From: Blautia caecimuris
Lineage (GTDB): Bacteria; Bacillota; Clostridia; Lachnospirales; Lachnospiraceae
Length of the DNA stretch: 64,000 bases
Direction: 5' to 3'
Assembly (NCBI RefSeq): GCF_024622975.1
Contig: NZ_JANJZT010000004.1
Coordinates: forward strand, 118,833 to 182,832
The first letter of the stretch is position 1; the number at the start of each line of letters is the position of its first letter. This document shows, piece after piece, positions 7,807-16,501 of this stretch. A program made the position numbers and the translations under genes. The notes under the pieces were generated by a model that made no database searches, had not been told where the DNA came from, and saw only the letters and a program-made list of their open reading frames with translations.

Positions 7807-8847
7807 ATGTCTATAGAAGGTACTGCACTGAACCCTGTACGGCTGGTTGCAGCGGCACTGATTGGACTGGTAATTTTACTCGTACTCATCATTAAGTTTA
7901 AAATCCAGGCAATGGTAGCCATTCTCATTGGCGCGATCTCCATAGGCCTTATTGCCGGACTTGCAGTTGGTCATGCCTTTATTCCGCCTACACCGGGGCC
8001 GGTCCTGGTGGCAACCATGCTGAACGTAGACCTTGGATGGGTTATTATAGTAGGCATTTTCTGCGGAGTTTTTGCAATGATCGTAGCAGGTCCTGTGTGG
8101 GGTTCCATTTGCGGAAAGAAATATATGATCCCTGTTCCGGAACATGTGGCAGAGCAGAACGATATTGATGAATCAAAGCTGCCGAATTTCTGGACTATTG
8201 TCGGAATCATTCTGATTCCTCTTGTACTGATTATTATGGACTCTGTCTGTGGAGTTGTTCCGGCGCTCAGCGCGCTGGCACCGGTGTTCTCTTTTCTGGG
8301 AGAGCCGTTTGTAGCCCTTCTGATCGCAACAGTGGCAGCAATGTTTATTCTTGGAATCAGACACGGCTATACAACTGAAGAGCTGGAAAAGGTTATGACA
8401 AAATCTCTGGAGCCTACAGGTCTTATCCTTCTGGTAACTGCCTGCGGCGGTGTGCTCCGCTATATGCTGCAGTATTCCGGACTTGGCGAAGTAATCGGAG
8501 ACGCAGTTTCTTCTGCAAACCTTCCGATCGTAGTAGTAGCCTTTGTGGTAGCGGCTCTTGTAAGGATCAGCGTTGGTTCTTCTACAGTTGCCATGACAAT
8601 GGCAGCAGGGATCGTAGCAGCCCTTCCGGGAATTGCAGAGCTTTCCCCGCTGTATCTTGCATGTACTACAGCGGCAGTAGCAGGAGGTGCAACTGTCTGC
8701 TCCCACTTTAATGATTCCGGTTTCTGGCTGGTAAAATCGCTGGTGGGAATGGATGAAAAGACAACCCTGAAAACATGGACTATTATGGAAACCCTGGTAG
8801 GTGTGACCGGATTTATCGTAGCGTTGATTATTTCTATGTTTGCATAA
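7807..8847 (+). CDS. GntP-family gluconate/sugar-acid permease, shortened internally
   Basis: 346 residues, strongly hydrophobic. Typical GntP proteins have about 440-450. The C-terminal two thirds match the family well: FIPPTPGPVLVATMLN near 58, RISVGSSTVAMTMAAGI near 258, and SHFNDSGFW near 300. After a first membrane pair ending in ISIGLIAGL (about residue 53) the sequence passes directly to AVGHAFIPPTPGP; the roughly 100 residues that family members carry between these points are missing, in frame. AAAGGAGGA precedes the start at 7807. It opens the Entner-Doudoroff operon. Whether the shortened protein transports is doubtful. Confidence 0.85.
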   Translation: MSIEGTALNPVRLVAAALIGLVILLVLIIKFKIQAMVAILIGAISIGLIAGLAVGHAFIPPTPGPVLVATMLNVDLGWVIIVGIFCGVFAMIVAGPVWGSICGKKYMIPVPEHVAEQNDIDESKLPNFWTIVGIILIPLVLIIMDSVCGVVPALSALAPVFSFLGEPFVALLIATVAAMFILGIRHGYTTEELEKVMTKSLEPTGLILLVTACGGVLRYMLQYSGLGEVIGDAVSSANLPIVVVAFVVAALVRISVGSSTVAMTMAAGIVAALPGIAELSPLYLACTTAAVAGGATVCSHFNDSGFWLVKSLVGMDEKTTLKTWTIMETLVGVTGFIVALIISMFA

Positions 8848-8909
8848 TAAAGTGACGGAAACTGTTTGAACACAGATTTTCTGTCAGGGAAAAAGAAAGG
8901 AAGATTGTG

Positions 8910-10652
8910 ATGAAATTAGTAAGTCAGGAAATGAGAAAAATAGCTCCTGAGCTGGATCCTCTTCGTATTGGAACAGGCTGGAAGCCGGAAGATCTTTCCA
9001 AGCCCCAGGTGATTATTGAAAGTACTTTTGGAGACAGCCATCCGGGAAGCGGACATCTGAATATTCTGGTGGAGGAAGTCCGTAAAGGAATTGAAAAGGC
9101 CGGAGGTCATGGCGCACGTTATTTCTGTACTGATATCTGCGACGGAGAAAGCCAGGGAACAGACGGAATCAATTATAGTCTGGCAAGTCGGGAAATGATC
9201 GCCAATATGATTGAAATTCATGCGAATGCAACTCCTTTCGATGCAGGCGTTTATCTGGCAAGCTGTGACAAGGGGATGCCGGGAAATCTGATGGGTCTGG
9301 CAAGAGCAGATGTACCGTCGGTAGTGGTTCCGGGCGGAACCATGAATGCCGGACCGGAGATGCTTACTCTGGAGCAGCTTGGCATGTACAGCGCAAAATA
9401 TGAACGGGGAGAAATTGATGAGGAAAAGCTGGAGTGGGCCAAGTGCAACGCCTGTCCAAGCTGCGGCGCATGTTCTTTTATCGGAACTGCGTCCACCATG
9501 CAGATTATGGCAGAGGCTTTGGGACTTGCTCTTCCGGGAAGTGCTCTGATGCCTGCAACAAGTCCTGATCTTCTGGAATATGCAAGGCAGGCAGGAGAGC
9601 AGGCAGTAAAGCTTGCAACTATGCCGGGGATGCGTCCAAGCGAGATCGTCACAGAAAAAAGTTTTGAAAATGCCATTCTGGTTCATGCGGCTGTATCCGG
9701 AAGCACCAACTGCCTTCTTCATATTCCGGCCATTGCCCATGAGTTTGGCATTGAGATCACAGGAGATACCTTTGACCGGCTGCACAGAAATGCCCGTTAT
9801 CTTCTGGATGTACGTCCGGCCGGTCGGTGGCCGGCAGAGTGCTTCTACTATGCAGGAGGTGTTCCTGCAATTATGGAAGAAATTAAGGAGCATCTGCATC
9901 TGGACGTTATGACTGTTACAGGCAAAACCCTTGGTGAAAACCTGGAGGAACTCCGAAGAAACGGTTTCTATGAAAAATGTGAGAGATGGCTTCACGAATT
10001 TAACAGACGCTACAATGTAAATCTTACCAGAGAGGATATTATCCGTTCTTATGATAATGCCATCGGAACGGACGGAAGCATTGCCGTTCTCAGAGGAAAT
10101 CTGGCTCCGGAGGGAGCAGTGATCAAGCACACTGCATGTCCAAAGGAAATGTTCCGGGCAGTTCTGAACGCAAGACCCTTTGACAGTGAGGAAGAGTGTT
10201 TGGATGCAGTGCTTCATCACAGGGTACAGAAAGGCGATGCAGTATTTATCCGCTACGAGGGTCCGAAAGGAAGCGGAATGCCGGAGATGTTTTATACCTC
10301 TGAGGCGATCAGCAGCGATAAAGAACTTGGAAGAAGCATTGCCCTGATCACAGACGGTCGCTTTTCCGGGGCATCCACAGGACTGGTTATTGGACACTGC
10401 AGCCCTGAGGCTGTTGAAGGCGGTCCCATTGCTCTGGTAGAGGAAGGAGATCTGATCGAGATTGATGTTCCGGCCCGTAAGCTGAACATTATCGGAGTCA
10501 AAGGTCAGCGCAGATCTATGGAAGAAATTGATGAGATTCTGGAAGAACGCCGCAAAAACTGGCAGCCCCGTGAACCCAAATACAAAAAAGGCGTGCTTCG
10601 TTTATTCAGTCAGCATGCGGTAAGCCCCATGAAGGGCGCTTATCTGGAATAG
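8910..10652 (+). CDS. IlvD/Edd-family sugar-acid dehydratase
   Basis: 580 residues of the dihydroxy-acid dehydratase / 6-phosphogluconate dehydratase family. Iron-sulfur cluster motifs are visible: [10 protein letters not shown] near residue 114 and [17 protein letters not shown] near 181, with a further Cys in [15 protein letters not shown] near 73. The C-terminal GHCSPEA and [13 protein letters not shown] segments (about 475-500) are also family hallmarks. Between a GntP-type permease and a PfkB kinase plus KDPG aldolase, the likely reaction is dehydration of gluconate (or a related aldonate) to 2-keto-3-deoxygluconate rather than isoleucine/valine synthesis. ATG at 8910 is preferred over GTG at 8907 on ribosome-site spacing. 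Confidence 0.9.
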   Translation: MKLVSQEMRKIAPELDPLRIGTGWKPEDLSKPQVIIESTFGDSHPGSGHLNILVEEVRKGIEKAGGHGARYFCTDICDGESQGTDGINYSLASREMIANMIEIHANATPFDAGVYLASCDKGMPGNLMGLARADVPSVVVPGGTMNAGPEMLTLEQLGMYSAKYERGEIDEEKLEWAKCNACPSCGACSFIGTASTMQIMAEALGLALPGSALMPATSPDLLEYARQAGEQAVKLATMPGMRPSEIVTEKSFENAILVHAAVSGSTNCLLHIPAIAHEFGIEITGDTFDRLHRNARYLLDVRPAGRWPAECFYYAGGVPAIMEEIKEHLHLDVMTVTGKTLGENLEELRRNGFYEKCERWLHEFNRRYNVNLTREDIIRSYDNAIGTDGSIAVLRGNLAPEGAVIKHTACPKEMFRAVLNARPFDSEEECLDAVLHHRVQKGDAVFIRYEGPKGSGMPEMFYTSEAISSDKELGRSIALITDGRFSGASTGLVIGHCSPEAVEGGPIALVEEGDLIEIDVPARKLNIIGVKGQRRSMEEIDEILEERRKNWQPREPKYKKGVLRLFSQHAVSPMKGAYLE

Positions 10653-10671
10653 ATTTTTACAGGAGGCAATT

Positions 10672-11748
10672 ATGGAAGTAAAAAATTCTGGTCAAAATAC
10701 GCACATATTCATTACCATAGGAGAGATCATGCTTCGCCTGACCCCTCCCAACCATGAAAAAATCCGAATGGCCTCCAGTTTTGAGGCAAGCTACGGCGGA
10801 AGTGAAGCAAACATTGCGCTGGCGCTTGCGAACCTTGGCATAGACAGCACTTTTTTTACCGTTGTTCCCAATAACAGCCTGGGAAAAAGCGCTGTCCGGA
10901 TGCTGAGAAGCAATGATGTGCACTGTGCTCCGGTGATCTTCAGTACACCTGAGGAGACGCCCACTCACCGTATGGGCTGCTATTACCTGGAAACTGGGTA
11001 CGGGATCCGGGCAAGCAAGGTTACCTACGACAGAAAGCACAGTGCCATTACAGAATATGATTTCAGTCATTATGATTTTGAAAGACTTCTGGAAGGGTAT
11101 ACATGGCTGCATTTAAGCGGGATTACTCCGGCTCTTGGCAAAAGCTGCCGGGAAATGATCCTTACCTGTCTGAAAATTGCCCGTAAAAAAGGACTGACAG
11201 TGAGCTTTGACGGGAATTTCAGAAGTACTCTGTGGACATGGGAAGAGGCAAGAGATTTTTGTACTCAGTGTCTGCCTTATGTGGATGTTCTTCTGGGAAT
11301 TGAACCCTACCATCTCTGGAAAGATGAGACAGATCACAGTCAGGGGGATGTGAAGGACGGTCTGCCCATGCAGCCGGATTTTCAGCAGCAGGAAAAGATT
11401 TTTGAGGAATTTGTCCGCAGATATCCCAATCTGAAATGTATTGCCCGTCATGTGCGCTATGCCCATACGGGAAGTGAAAACAGCTTAAAGGCTTATATGT
11501 GGTATCAGGGACATACTTATGAAAGCAGGCTGTTTACGTTTCAGATCCTGGACCGTGTAGGCGGGGGCGATGCTTTTGCCAGTGGACTGATCTACGCTAT
11601 GATGAAAGGATATGAACCGCTGGATATGGTGAATTTTGCAGTTGCCAGCAGCGCCATTAAACATACCATTCATGGAGATGGAAACATTACGGATGATGTG
11701 GATACCATCCGAAGTCTTATGGATATGAGTTTTGATATAAAAAGATAG
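10672..11748 (+). CDS. kdgK: PfkB-family carbohydrate kinase, probable 2-keto-3-deoxygluconate kinase
   Basis: 358 residues of the ribokinase fold. The N-terminal GEIMLRL and YGGSEANIALALANLG segments and the C-terminal PfkB signature DRVGGGDAFASGLIYAMM (about 290-307, catalytic Asp in GGGD) are present. Placement after the dehydratase and before the aldolase gives the expected step KDG plus ATP to KDPG. AGGAGG lies upstream of the start. It shares the operon with a second PfkB kinase at 12424; the two are clear paralogues but not near-identical, so one may act on a stereoisomer. Confidence 0.88.
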   Translation: MEVKNSGQNTHIFITIGEIMLRLTPPNHEKIRMASSFEASYGGSEANIALALANLGIDSTFFTVVPNNSLGKSAVRMLRSNDVHCAPVIFSTPEETPTHRMGCYYLETGYGIRASKVTYDRKHSAITEYDFSHYDFERLLEGYTWLHLSGITPALGKSCREMILTCLKIARKKGLTVSFDGNFRSTLWTWEEARDFCTQCLPYVDVLLGIEPYHLWKDETDHSQGDVKDGLPMQPDFQQQEKIFEEFVRRYPNLKCIARHVRYAHTGSENSLKAYMWYQGHTYESRLFTFQILDRVGGGDAFASGLIYAMMKGYEPLDMVNFAVASSAIKHTIHGDGNITDDVDTIRSLMDMSFDIKR

Positions 11749-11767
11749 CAGAAAGGAATGGATAATA

Positions 11768-12409
11768 ATGAAAACACTTGAAGAGCAGTTTTATGAATAT
11801 GCAGTAGTTCCGGTAGTCGTTCTTGATGATGCAGACGATGCGGCTCCTCTGGCAGAAGCCCTGATAAAAGGCGGACTTCCCTGTGCAGAGGTGACCTTCC
11901 GCACAGAGGCGGCAGAAGAATCCATTCGTATTATGAGCGAAAAATACCCGGATATGCTGGTTGGCGCAGGAACTGTTCTGACCACAGAGCAGGTGGACCG
12001 GGCAGTGGCAGCAGGCGCAAAATTTATTGTAAGCCCAGGCTTTGATCCGGAGATTGTAGATTACTGTATGGAAAAAAATATTCCTGTTTTTCCCGGATGC
12101 GTTTCTCCTTCCGAGGTGGCGCAGGCAGTAAAACGTGGGCTGAAGGTGGTAAAATTCTTCCCGGCGGAGCAGGCCGGAGGACTTGCCATGCTGAAAGCTA
12201 TGGCAGCTCCTTATACCATGCTGAAGTTCATGCCTACCGGTGGGATAAATGCAAAGAACCTGACAGACTATCTTGGATTTTCCAAGATTCTCTGCTGCGG
12301 CGGGAGCTGGATGGTAAAAGGCGATATGATCAAAAACAAAGAATTTGACAAAATCACAGAAATGACAAGAGAAGCAACAGAACTTGCGGCAGCGGCACGC
12401 AGATCATAA
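11768..12409 (+). CDS. eda: 2-dehydro-3-deoxyphosphogluconate (KDPG) aldolase
   Basis: 213 residues, the usual length for the class I KDPG/KHG aldolase. The Schiff-base lysine is in KVVKFFPAEQ (about residue 130), the catalytic glutamate in CAEVTFRTEAA (about 41-47), and the phosphate-binding MPTGGIN near 156. It splits KDPG to pyruvate and glyceraldehyde 3-phosphate, closing the semi-phosphorylative Entner-Doudoroff branch encoded here. It lies 19 bases after the first kinase; its stop codon overlaps an unused ATG just before the second kinase. Confidence 0.93.
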   Translation: MKTLEEQFYEYAVVPVVVLDDADDAAPLAEALIKGGLPCAEVTFRTEAAEESIRIMSEKYPDMLVGAGTVLTTEQVDRAVAAGAKFIVSPGFDPEIVDYCMEKNIPVFPGCVSPSEVAQAVKRGLKVVKFFPAEQAGGLAMLKAMAAPYTMLKFMPTGGINAKNLTDYLGFSKILCCGGSWMVKGDMIKNKEFDKITEMTREATELAAAARRS

Positions 12410-12423
12410 TGGAGGAAGAGAAG

Positions 12424-13521
12424 ATGAACCTGAATTTAAGACCAAAAGAAGAATGTACATTTGACGCAGTATCTCTGGGAGAGGTTATGCTGAGACTGGA
12501 TCCGGGCGAGGGAAGAATTCGCACAGCAAGAAGCTTCCGCGCATGGGAAGGCGGCGGAGAGTATAATGTTGTCCGTGGCCTGCGCCGCTGCTTCGGTCTC
12601 AAAACAGCAGTGATCACAGCATTTGCAGACAACGAAGTGGGAATGCTTATGGAAGATTTTATTCTGCAGGGTGGTGTTGATACTTCTCTTATTAAATGGA
12701 TGGAAACAGACGGGATCGGAAGAACCTGCCGCAACGGTCTGAACTTTACAGAAAGAGGCTTTGGTATCCGTGGAGCCATCGGCTGCTCTGACCGTGCCAA
12801 CACAGCTATTTCCAAGGCAACACCTGAGGATTTTGATTTTGAGTATATTTTCGGTGAGCTGGGCGTACGCTGGCTGCATACAGGTGGTATTTACGCAGCA
12901 CTGTCTGAACAGTCCTGTGAAACTGTTCTGGCAGCTATCAAGACTGCAAAAAAATACGGCACCATTGTTTCTTATGATCTGAATTACCGTCCTTCTATGT
13001 GGAGCGCCATCGGCGGTCTGGAAAAAGCCAGGGAGGTCAACCGTGAAATTGCAAAATATGTGGACGTAATGATCGGTAACGAGGAGGACTTTACCGCATG
13101 TCTCGGACTTGAGGTAGAGGGCAATGACGCGGAGCTGAAAGAACTGAATCTGGACGGTTACCGTAAGATGATCAATCATGCGGCAGAAATTTATCCAAAC
13201 TTCAAGGCAGTGGCAACTACACTTCGTGAGGTAAAAACAGCTACCGTCAACGACTGGAGCGCCATCTGCTGGGCAGACGGACAGATTTATCAGTCCAGAG
13301 AATATAAGGGACTGGAGATCATGGACCGTGTAGGCGGCGGTGATTCCTTTGCTTCCGGACTGATCTACGGTCTTATGACTACAGGAAATGCAGAAACTGC
13401 GGTGAATTACGGTGCTGCTCACGGAGCCCTGGCAATGACAACACCGGGCGATACCACTATGGTAAATAAAAAAGAAGTGGAAGCAGTTATGGGCGGCGCA
13501 GGAGCCAGGGTAAAACGATAA
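12424..13521 (+). CDS. Second PfkB-family carbohydrate kinase of the operon
   Basis: 365 residues with GEVMLRLDPG at the N-terminus, WEGGGEYNVVRGL near 40 and the PfkB signature DRVGGGDSFASGLIYGLM (about 303-320). The start at 12424 is chosen because GGAGGA lies 7 bases before it; an ATG at 12409 overlaps the aldolase stop and has no such site. A paralogue of the kinase at 10672 with a GGGEYNVV motif instead of GGSEANIA in the sugar-contact region, which suggests another substrate (for example 2-keto-3-deoxygalactonate). It is the last gene before a strong terminator. Confidence 0.87.
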   Translation: MNLNLRPKEECTFDAVSLGEVMLRLDPGEGRIRTARSFRAWEGGGEYNVVRGLRRCFGLKTAVITAFADNEVGMLMEDFILQGGVDTSLIKWMETDGIGRTCRNGLNFTERGFGIRGAIGCSDRANTAISKATPEDFDFEYIFGELGVRWLHTGGIYAALSEQSCETVLAAIKTAKKYGTIVSYDLNYRPSMWSAIGGLEKAREVNREIAKYVDVMIGNEEDFTACLGLEVEGNDAELKELNLDGYRKMINHAAEIYPNFKAVATTLREVKTATVNDWSAICWADGQIYQSREYKGLEIMDRVGGGDSFASGLIYGLMTTGNAETAVNYGAAHGALAMTTPGDTTMVNKKEVEAVMGGAGARVKR

Positions 13522-13552
13522 GACAAAACAATAAAAAACAAGTGCTGCAGAG

Positions 13553-13586
13553 CGCCGGTTTCTTCAGAGCAGAAACCGGCGTTTTT
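13553..13586 (+). terminator. Terminator of the sugar-acid operon
   Basis: Perfect 11-bp GC-rich stem (CGCCGGTTTCT and complement), 7-base loop and five T residues. Confidence 0.92.
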
Positions 13587-13588
13587 CG

Positions 13589-13617
13589 TTGAAGATTTTC
13601 AGGGTCCATGTTAAAAT
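13589..13617 (+). promoter_or_regulatory. Promoter of the MBL-fold gene
   Basis: TTGAAG, 17 bases, TAAAAT directly after the terminator T-tract, about 56 bases before the start at 13673. Confidence 0.55.
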
Positions 13618-13672
13618 ATACATAATTATCATCCGGTATATGGGAAGATTACAGAGAAACGGAGGAGAGCTC

Positions 13673-14473
13673 ATGAAGCTTACAATGCTTGGTACAGGCA
13701 ACGCACTTGTGACAGAGTGTTACAATACCTGTTTTGTTGTTCAGAATGGAAAAAAACATCTGCTTGTGGATGGCGGCGGAGGAAATACTCTGCTGGCTCA
13801 GCTGAAGCATGCCGGATTTGACTGGATGGATATGAGAGAGATTTTCGTAACCCATAAGCATGTGGATCATCTTATGGGAATTGTGTGGATGATCCGCATG
13901 ATCTGTCAGTATATGCGCCAGGGGCAGTATCAGGGTGAGGCATGGATCTACGGACATGACGAGGTAATAGCGATTCTGAAAGAAATGGCAGACAGGCTTC
14001 TTTCCGGAAAAGAGACGTGTTTTATAGGGAACAGGCTGCATATGGAAGTGGTCGGAGACGGGGAAGAGCGCACTCTTATAGGGAAAAAGGTGACTTTTTT
14101 TGATATTGGCTCCACCAAAGCGAAGCAGTACGGATTCTGCATGGATATGGGAGATGGAGAAAAGCTTACCTGCTGTGGGGACGAGCCCTACAATGAGTGT
14201 GAAAGAAACTATGCAGAAAACAGCAAATGGCTCCTTCATGAGGCTTTTTGTCTTTATGACCAGGCAGAGGAGTTTCATCCTTATGAAAAGCATCACTCCA
14301 CGGCGAAAGATGCTTGTGAGCTGGCAGAAAGTCTGAGGGTGAAAAATCTTATTCTGTACCACACAGAGGATAAAAATATTTCCAGAAGAAAGGAACTGTA
14401 CACTGCTGAAGGAAAAAAATACTTCCGGGGAAATATTTTTGTTCCGGAGGATCTGGAAACCATTGATCTGTAG
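13673..14473 (+). CDS. MBL-fold metallo-hydrolase, RNase Z-like
   Basis: 266 residues. It opens with KLTMLGTGNALVTE, has the metal-binding THKHVDHLMG motif (HxHxDH, about residues 61-70), a CCGDEP segment near 178, HEAFC near 198 and a final LILYHTED. This pattern is that of ribonuclease Z-like members of the metallo-beta-lactamase superfamily, but the flexible arm of true RNase Z is not evident. GGAGGAG precedes the start at 13673. It stands alone between a terminator and the prfB promoter. Substrate unknown. Confidence 0.88.
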   Translation: MKLTMLGTGNALVTECYNTCFVVQNGKKHLLVDGGGGNTLLAQLKHAGFDWMDMREIFVTHKHVDHLMGIVWMIRMICQYMRQGQYQGEAWIYGHDEVIAILKEMADRLLSGKETCFIGNRLHMEVVGDGEERTLIGKKVTFFDIGSTKAKQYGFCMDMGDGEKLTCCGDEPYNECERNYAENSKWLLHEAFCLYDQAEEFHPYEKHHSTAKDACELAESLRVKNLILYHTEDKNISRRKELYTAEGKKYFRGNIFVPEDLETIDL

Positions 14474-14574
14474 ACCATTGATCTGCAGATCGCAGCAACA
14501 GGAACATTCCGCCGGTCCCTGCGGAATTAAGGTCAGCAGGCAGGAAATATAAAGACTGTCATTTCCGGCTTCTC

Positions 14575-14603
14575 TTGAAGTTTGGGGCAGGATATGGTAT
14601 GCT
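14575..14603 (+). promoter_or_regulatory. Promoter of prfB
   Basis: TTGAAG, 17 bases, TATGCT, about 70 bases upstream of the GTG start of prfB. Confidence 0.6.
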
Positions 14604-14676
14604 AGGAACACTTGATACGTACCGGTTTTTCGGAACCGGCACTGTCTTGACAAATATAAAGAAAGAAGGTGAAGCT

Positions 14677-15796
14677 GTGGTTGAGTTAGATCAGTTCAAG
14701 AGTATTCTTGCAACATACACAGAACCATTAGTGGAAGTGAGGGATTCACTTTGACCTGGCTAATAAAGAAAAGCGGGTTGAAGAATTAGAGCGCGAGATG
14801 GAAGCGCCGGATTTCTGGGATGATGCAGAAACATCTCAGAAAAAAATGAAAGAATTAAAAAGCATGAAGGACGACATGGAAACCTATCATAATCTGGTGA
14901 CGCAGATGGATGATATGGAAACTATGATCGAGATGGGGTACGAAGAAAACGATCCGGATCTGATCCCTGAAATTCAGGAGATGCTGGATGAGTTCCGTAC
15001 TGATTTTGATAACATCAGAGTAAAAACACTTCTCTCAGGAGAGTATGACAGTGAAAACGCCATTATCAAGCTGAATGCCGGAGCAGGAGGAACGGAGGCC
15101 TGCGACTGGTGCGGAATGCTGTACCGTATGTACAGCCGCTGGGTGGACCGCAAAGGTTTTACTATGGAGGTGCTTGATTATCTTGACGGCGATGAGGCAG
15201 GTGTAAAATCTGTTACTTTCCAGGTAAACGGAGAGAATGCCTATGGCTATCTGAAATCCGAGAAAGGCGTACACCGTCTTGTGCGGATCTCTCCGTTTAA
15301 TGCAGCAGGTAAGCGTCAGACTTCTTTTGTATCCTGTGACGTTATGCCGGATATCAAAAAAGACCTGGATGTGGAGATCAATGATGAAGATATCCGTATT
15401 GATACCTACCGAAGCAGCGGCGCCGGCGGACAGCATATCAATAAGACCTCTTCTGCCATCCGTATCACACATTTTCCTACAGGAATCGTGGTACAGTGTC
15501 AGAACGAGCGTTCTCAGCATATGAACAAGGATAAAGCGATGCAGATGCTGAAAGCAAAACTCTATCTTCTGAAGCAGCAGGAGGCGGAGGAAAAGCTTTC
15601 CGGTATCCGGGGAGAGGTAACGGAGATTGGCTGGGGTAATCAGATCCGTTCCTATGTTATGCAGCCATATACTATGGTGAAGGATCACCGTACAAACGAA
15701 GAAACCGGAAATGTGGATGCAGTGATGGACGGAGGCATTGATCTGTTTATCAATGCATATCTGAAATGGATCGCTCTGTCAAAGAAAGCGGAGTAA
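14677..15796 (+). CDS. prfB: Peptide chain release factor 2, expressed by programmed +1 frameshift
   Basis: Release factor 2 ends translation at UGA and UAA. A short first frame starts at GTG 14677 (AAGGTG upstream), runs 25 codons and meets an in-frame stop in CTT TGA C at 14749-14755, with AGGG upstream as internal ribosome-site stimulator. A +1 slip on CTT gives Asp and continues to 15796, about 372 residues in total. The downstream part has the PxT-equivalent anticodon region and the GGQ motif in SSGAGGQHINKTSSAIR (about residue 245). The frameshift is the known autoregulation of prfB: low RF2 allows more slipping. An annotation starting at 14798 would miss the N-terminus. Confidence 0.95.
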
Positions 15797-15855
15797 TATA
15801 GTAACGTTCACAGTAGCTTATGCTCCTCTCTTTATGAGTGCCCTGCAAAAAATAC

Positions 15856-15884
15856 TTGCAGACTGTACTCAGGTGTGATAACAT
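15856..15884 (+). promoter_or_regulatory. Candidate promoter of the aspartate-family cluster
   Basis: TTGCAG, 17 bases, TAACAT, followed by a leader of about 75 bases that carries a terminator-like hairpin before the ACT gene. Confidence 0.4.
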
Positions 15885-15919
15885 ATCCCTCGTAGGAAAA
15901 CAGGTGTCTTTTTGAAACG

Positions 15920-15945
15920 GACATCCCTTCGGGGGATATCTTTTT
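15920..15945 (+). terminator. Leader hairpin with T-tract before the ACT/hom genes, possible attenuator
   Basis: GACATCCC pairs with GGGATATC (one mismatch) around a 5-base loop, then five T. GGTGTC at 15903-15908 can pair instead with GACATC at 15920-15925, which would break the terminator stem. This has the layout of an attenuator, but it could equally be the prfB terminator. No leader peptide rich in a regulatory amino acid was found. Confidence 0.45.
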
Positions 15946-15966
15946 ATCACATACAGGAGAAAGGAC

Positions 15967-16419
15967 ATGGAAAAAACAACAGAAAAAAATAAATATTATG
16001 TAGTAAAAGAAAGGGCGGTTCCTGAAGTACTTTTGAAGGTAGTACAGGCAAAGCGCCTCCTTGATTCGGAAAAGGTCAGTACGGTTCAGGAGGCGGCAGA
16101 GCAGACAGGGATCAGCCGCAGTTCTTTTTATAAATATAAGGATGATATTTTTCCTTTTCATGAACAGGCAAGGGGAAAAACAATTACCTTTATTATACAG
16201 ATGGACGACGAGCCCGGACTTTTGTCCGCAGTTCTTCAGACTATAGCAAAGTTTCACGGAAATATTCTTACCATTCACCAGAGTATTCCCATTAACGGAG
16301 TGGCCACGCTGACTTTAAGTGTGGATATCCTACCGGGAAGGGGAGATGCAGAGGCTATGGTGGAGGATATTGAGAGAACTGAAGGTATTCATTATCTGAA
16401 GCTTCAGGGAGGAGAATAG
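15967..16419 (+). CDS. ACT-domain protein, PheB-like
   Basis: 150 residues. The N-terminal half has an HTH-like segment (TVQEAAEQTGISRSSFYKYKD, split here at about residues 40-60) and the C-terminal half a single ACT domain (ITFIIQMDDEPGLLSAVL, about 77-145). Proteins of this UPF0735/PheB type stand next to homoserine dehydrogenase genes in many Firmicutes and are thought to sense an amino acid. It precedes hom by about 80 bases. Function is by family and context only. Confidence 0.88.
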   Translation: MEKTTEKNKYYVVKERAVPEVLLKVVQAKRLLDSEKVSTVQEAAEQTGISRSSFYKYKDDIFPFHEQARGKTITFIIQMDDEPGLLSAVLQTIAKFHGNILTIHQSIPINGVATLTLSVDILPGRGDAEAMVEDIERTEGIHYLKLQGGE

Positions 16420-16501
16420 CCGGACCATCGAACAGAAAAGGCTGTTGCGAAGCAGCGTAAAAGCAGAAAACAGCCGGAAGAAACTTATATGGGAGGAAGA
16501 T

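Noticed and set aside
8916..10397. Long open frame of 493 codons on the minus strand
   Set aside because: It lies antisense to the well-supported IlvD/Edd dehydratase, is Cys- and His-rich in an unordered way, and has no family motif or promoter. It is a by-product of codon bias.
14798..15796. prfB taken as starting at ATG 14798
   Set aside because: That start loses the conserved N-terminus; the CTT TGA C frameshift site and the upstream 25 codons explain the missing part.
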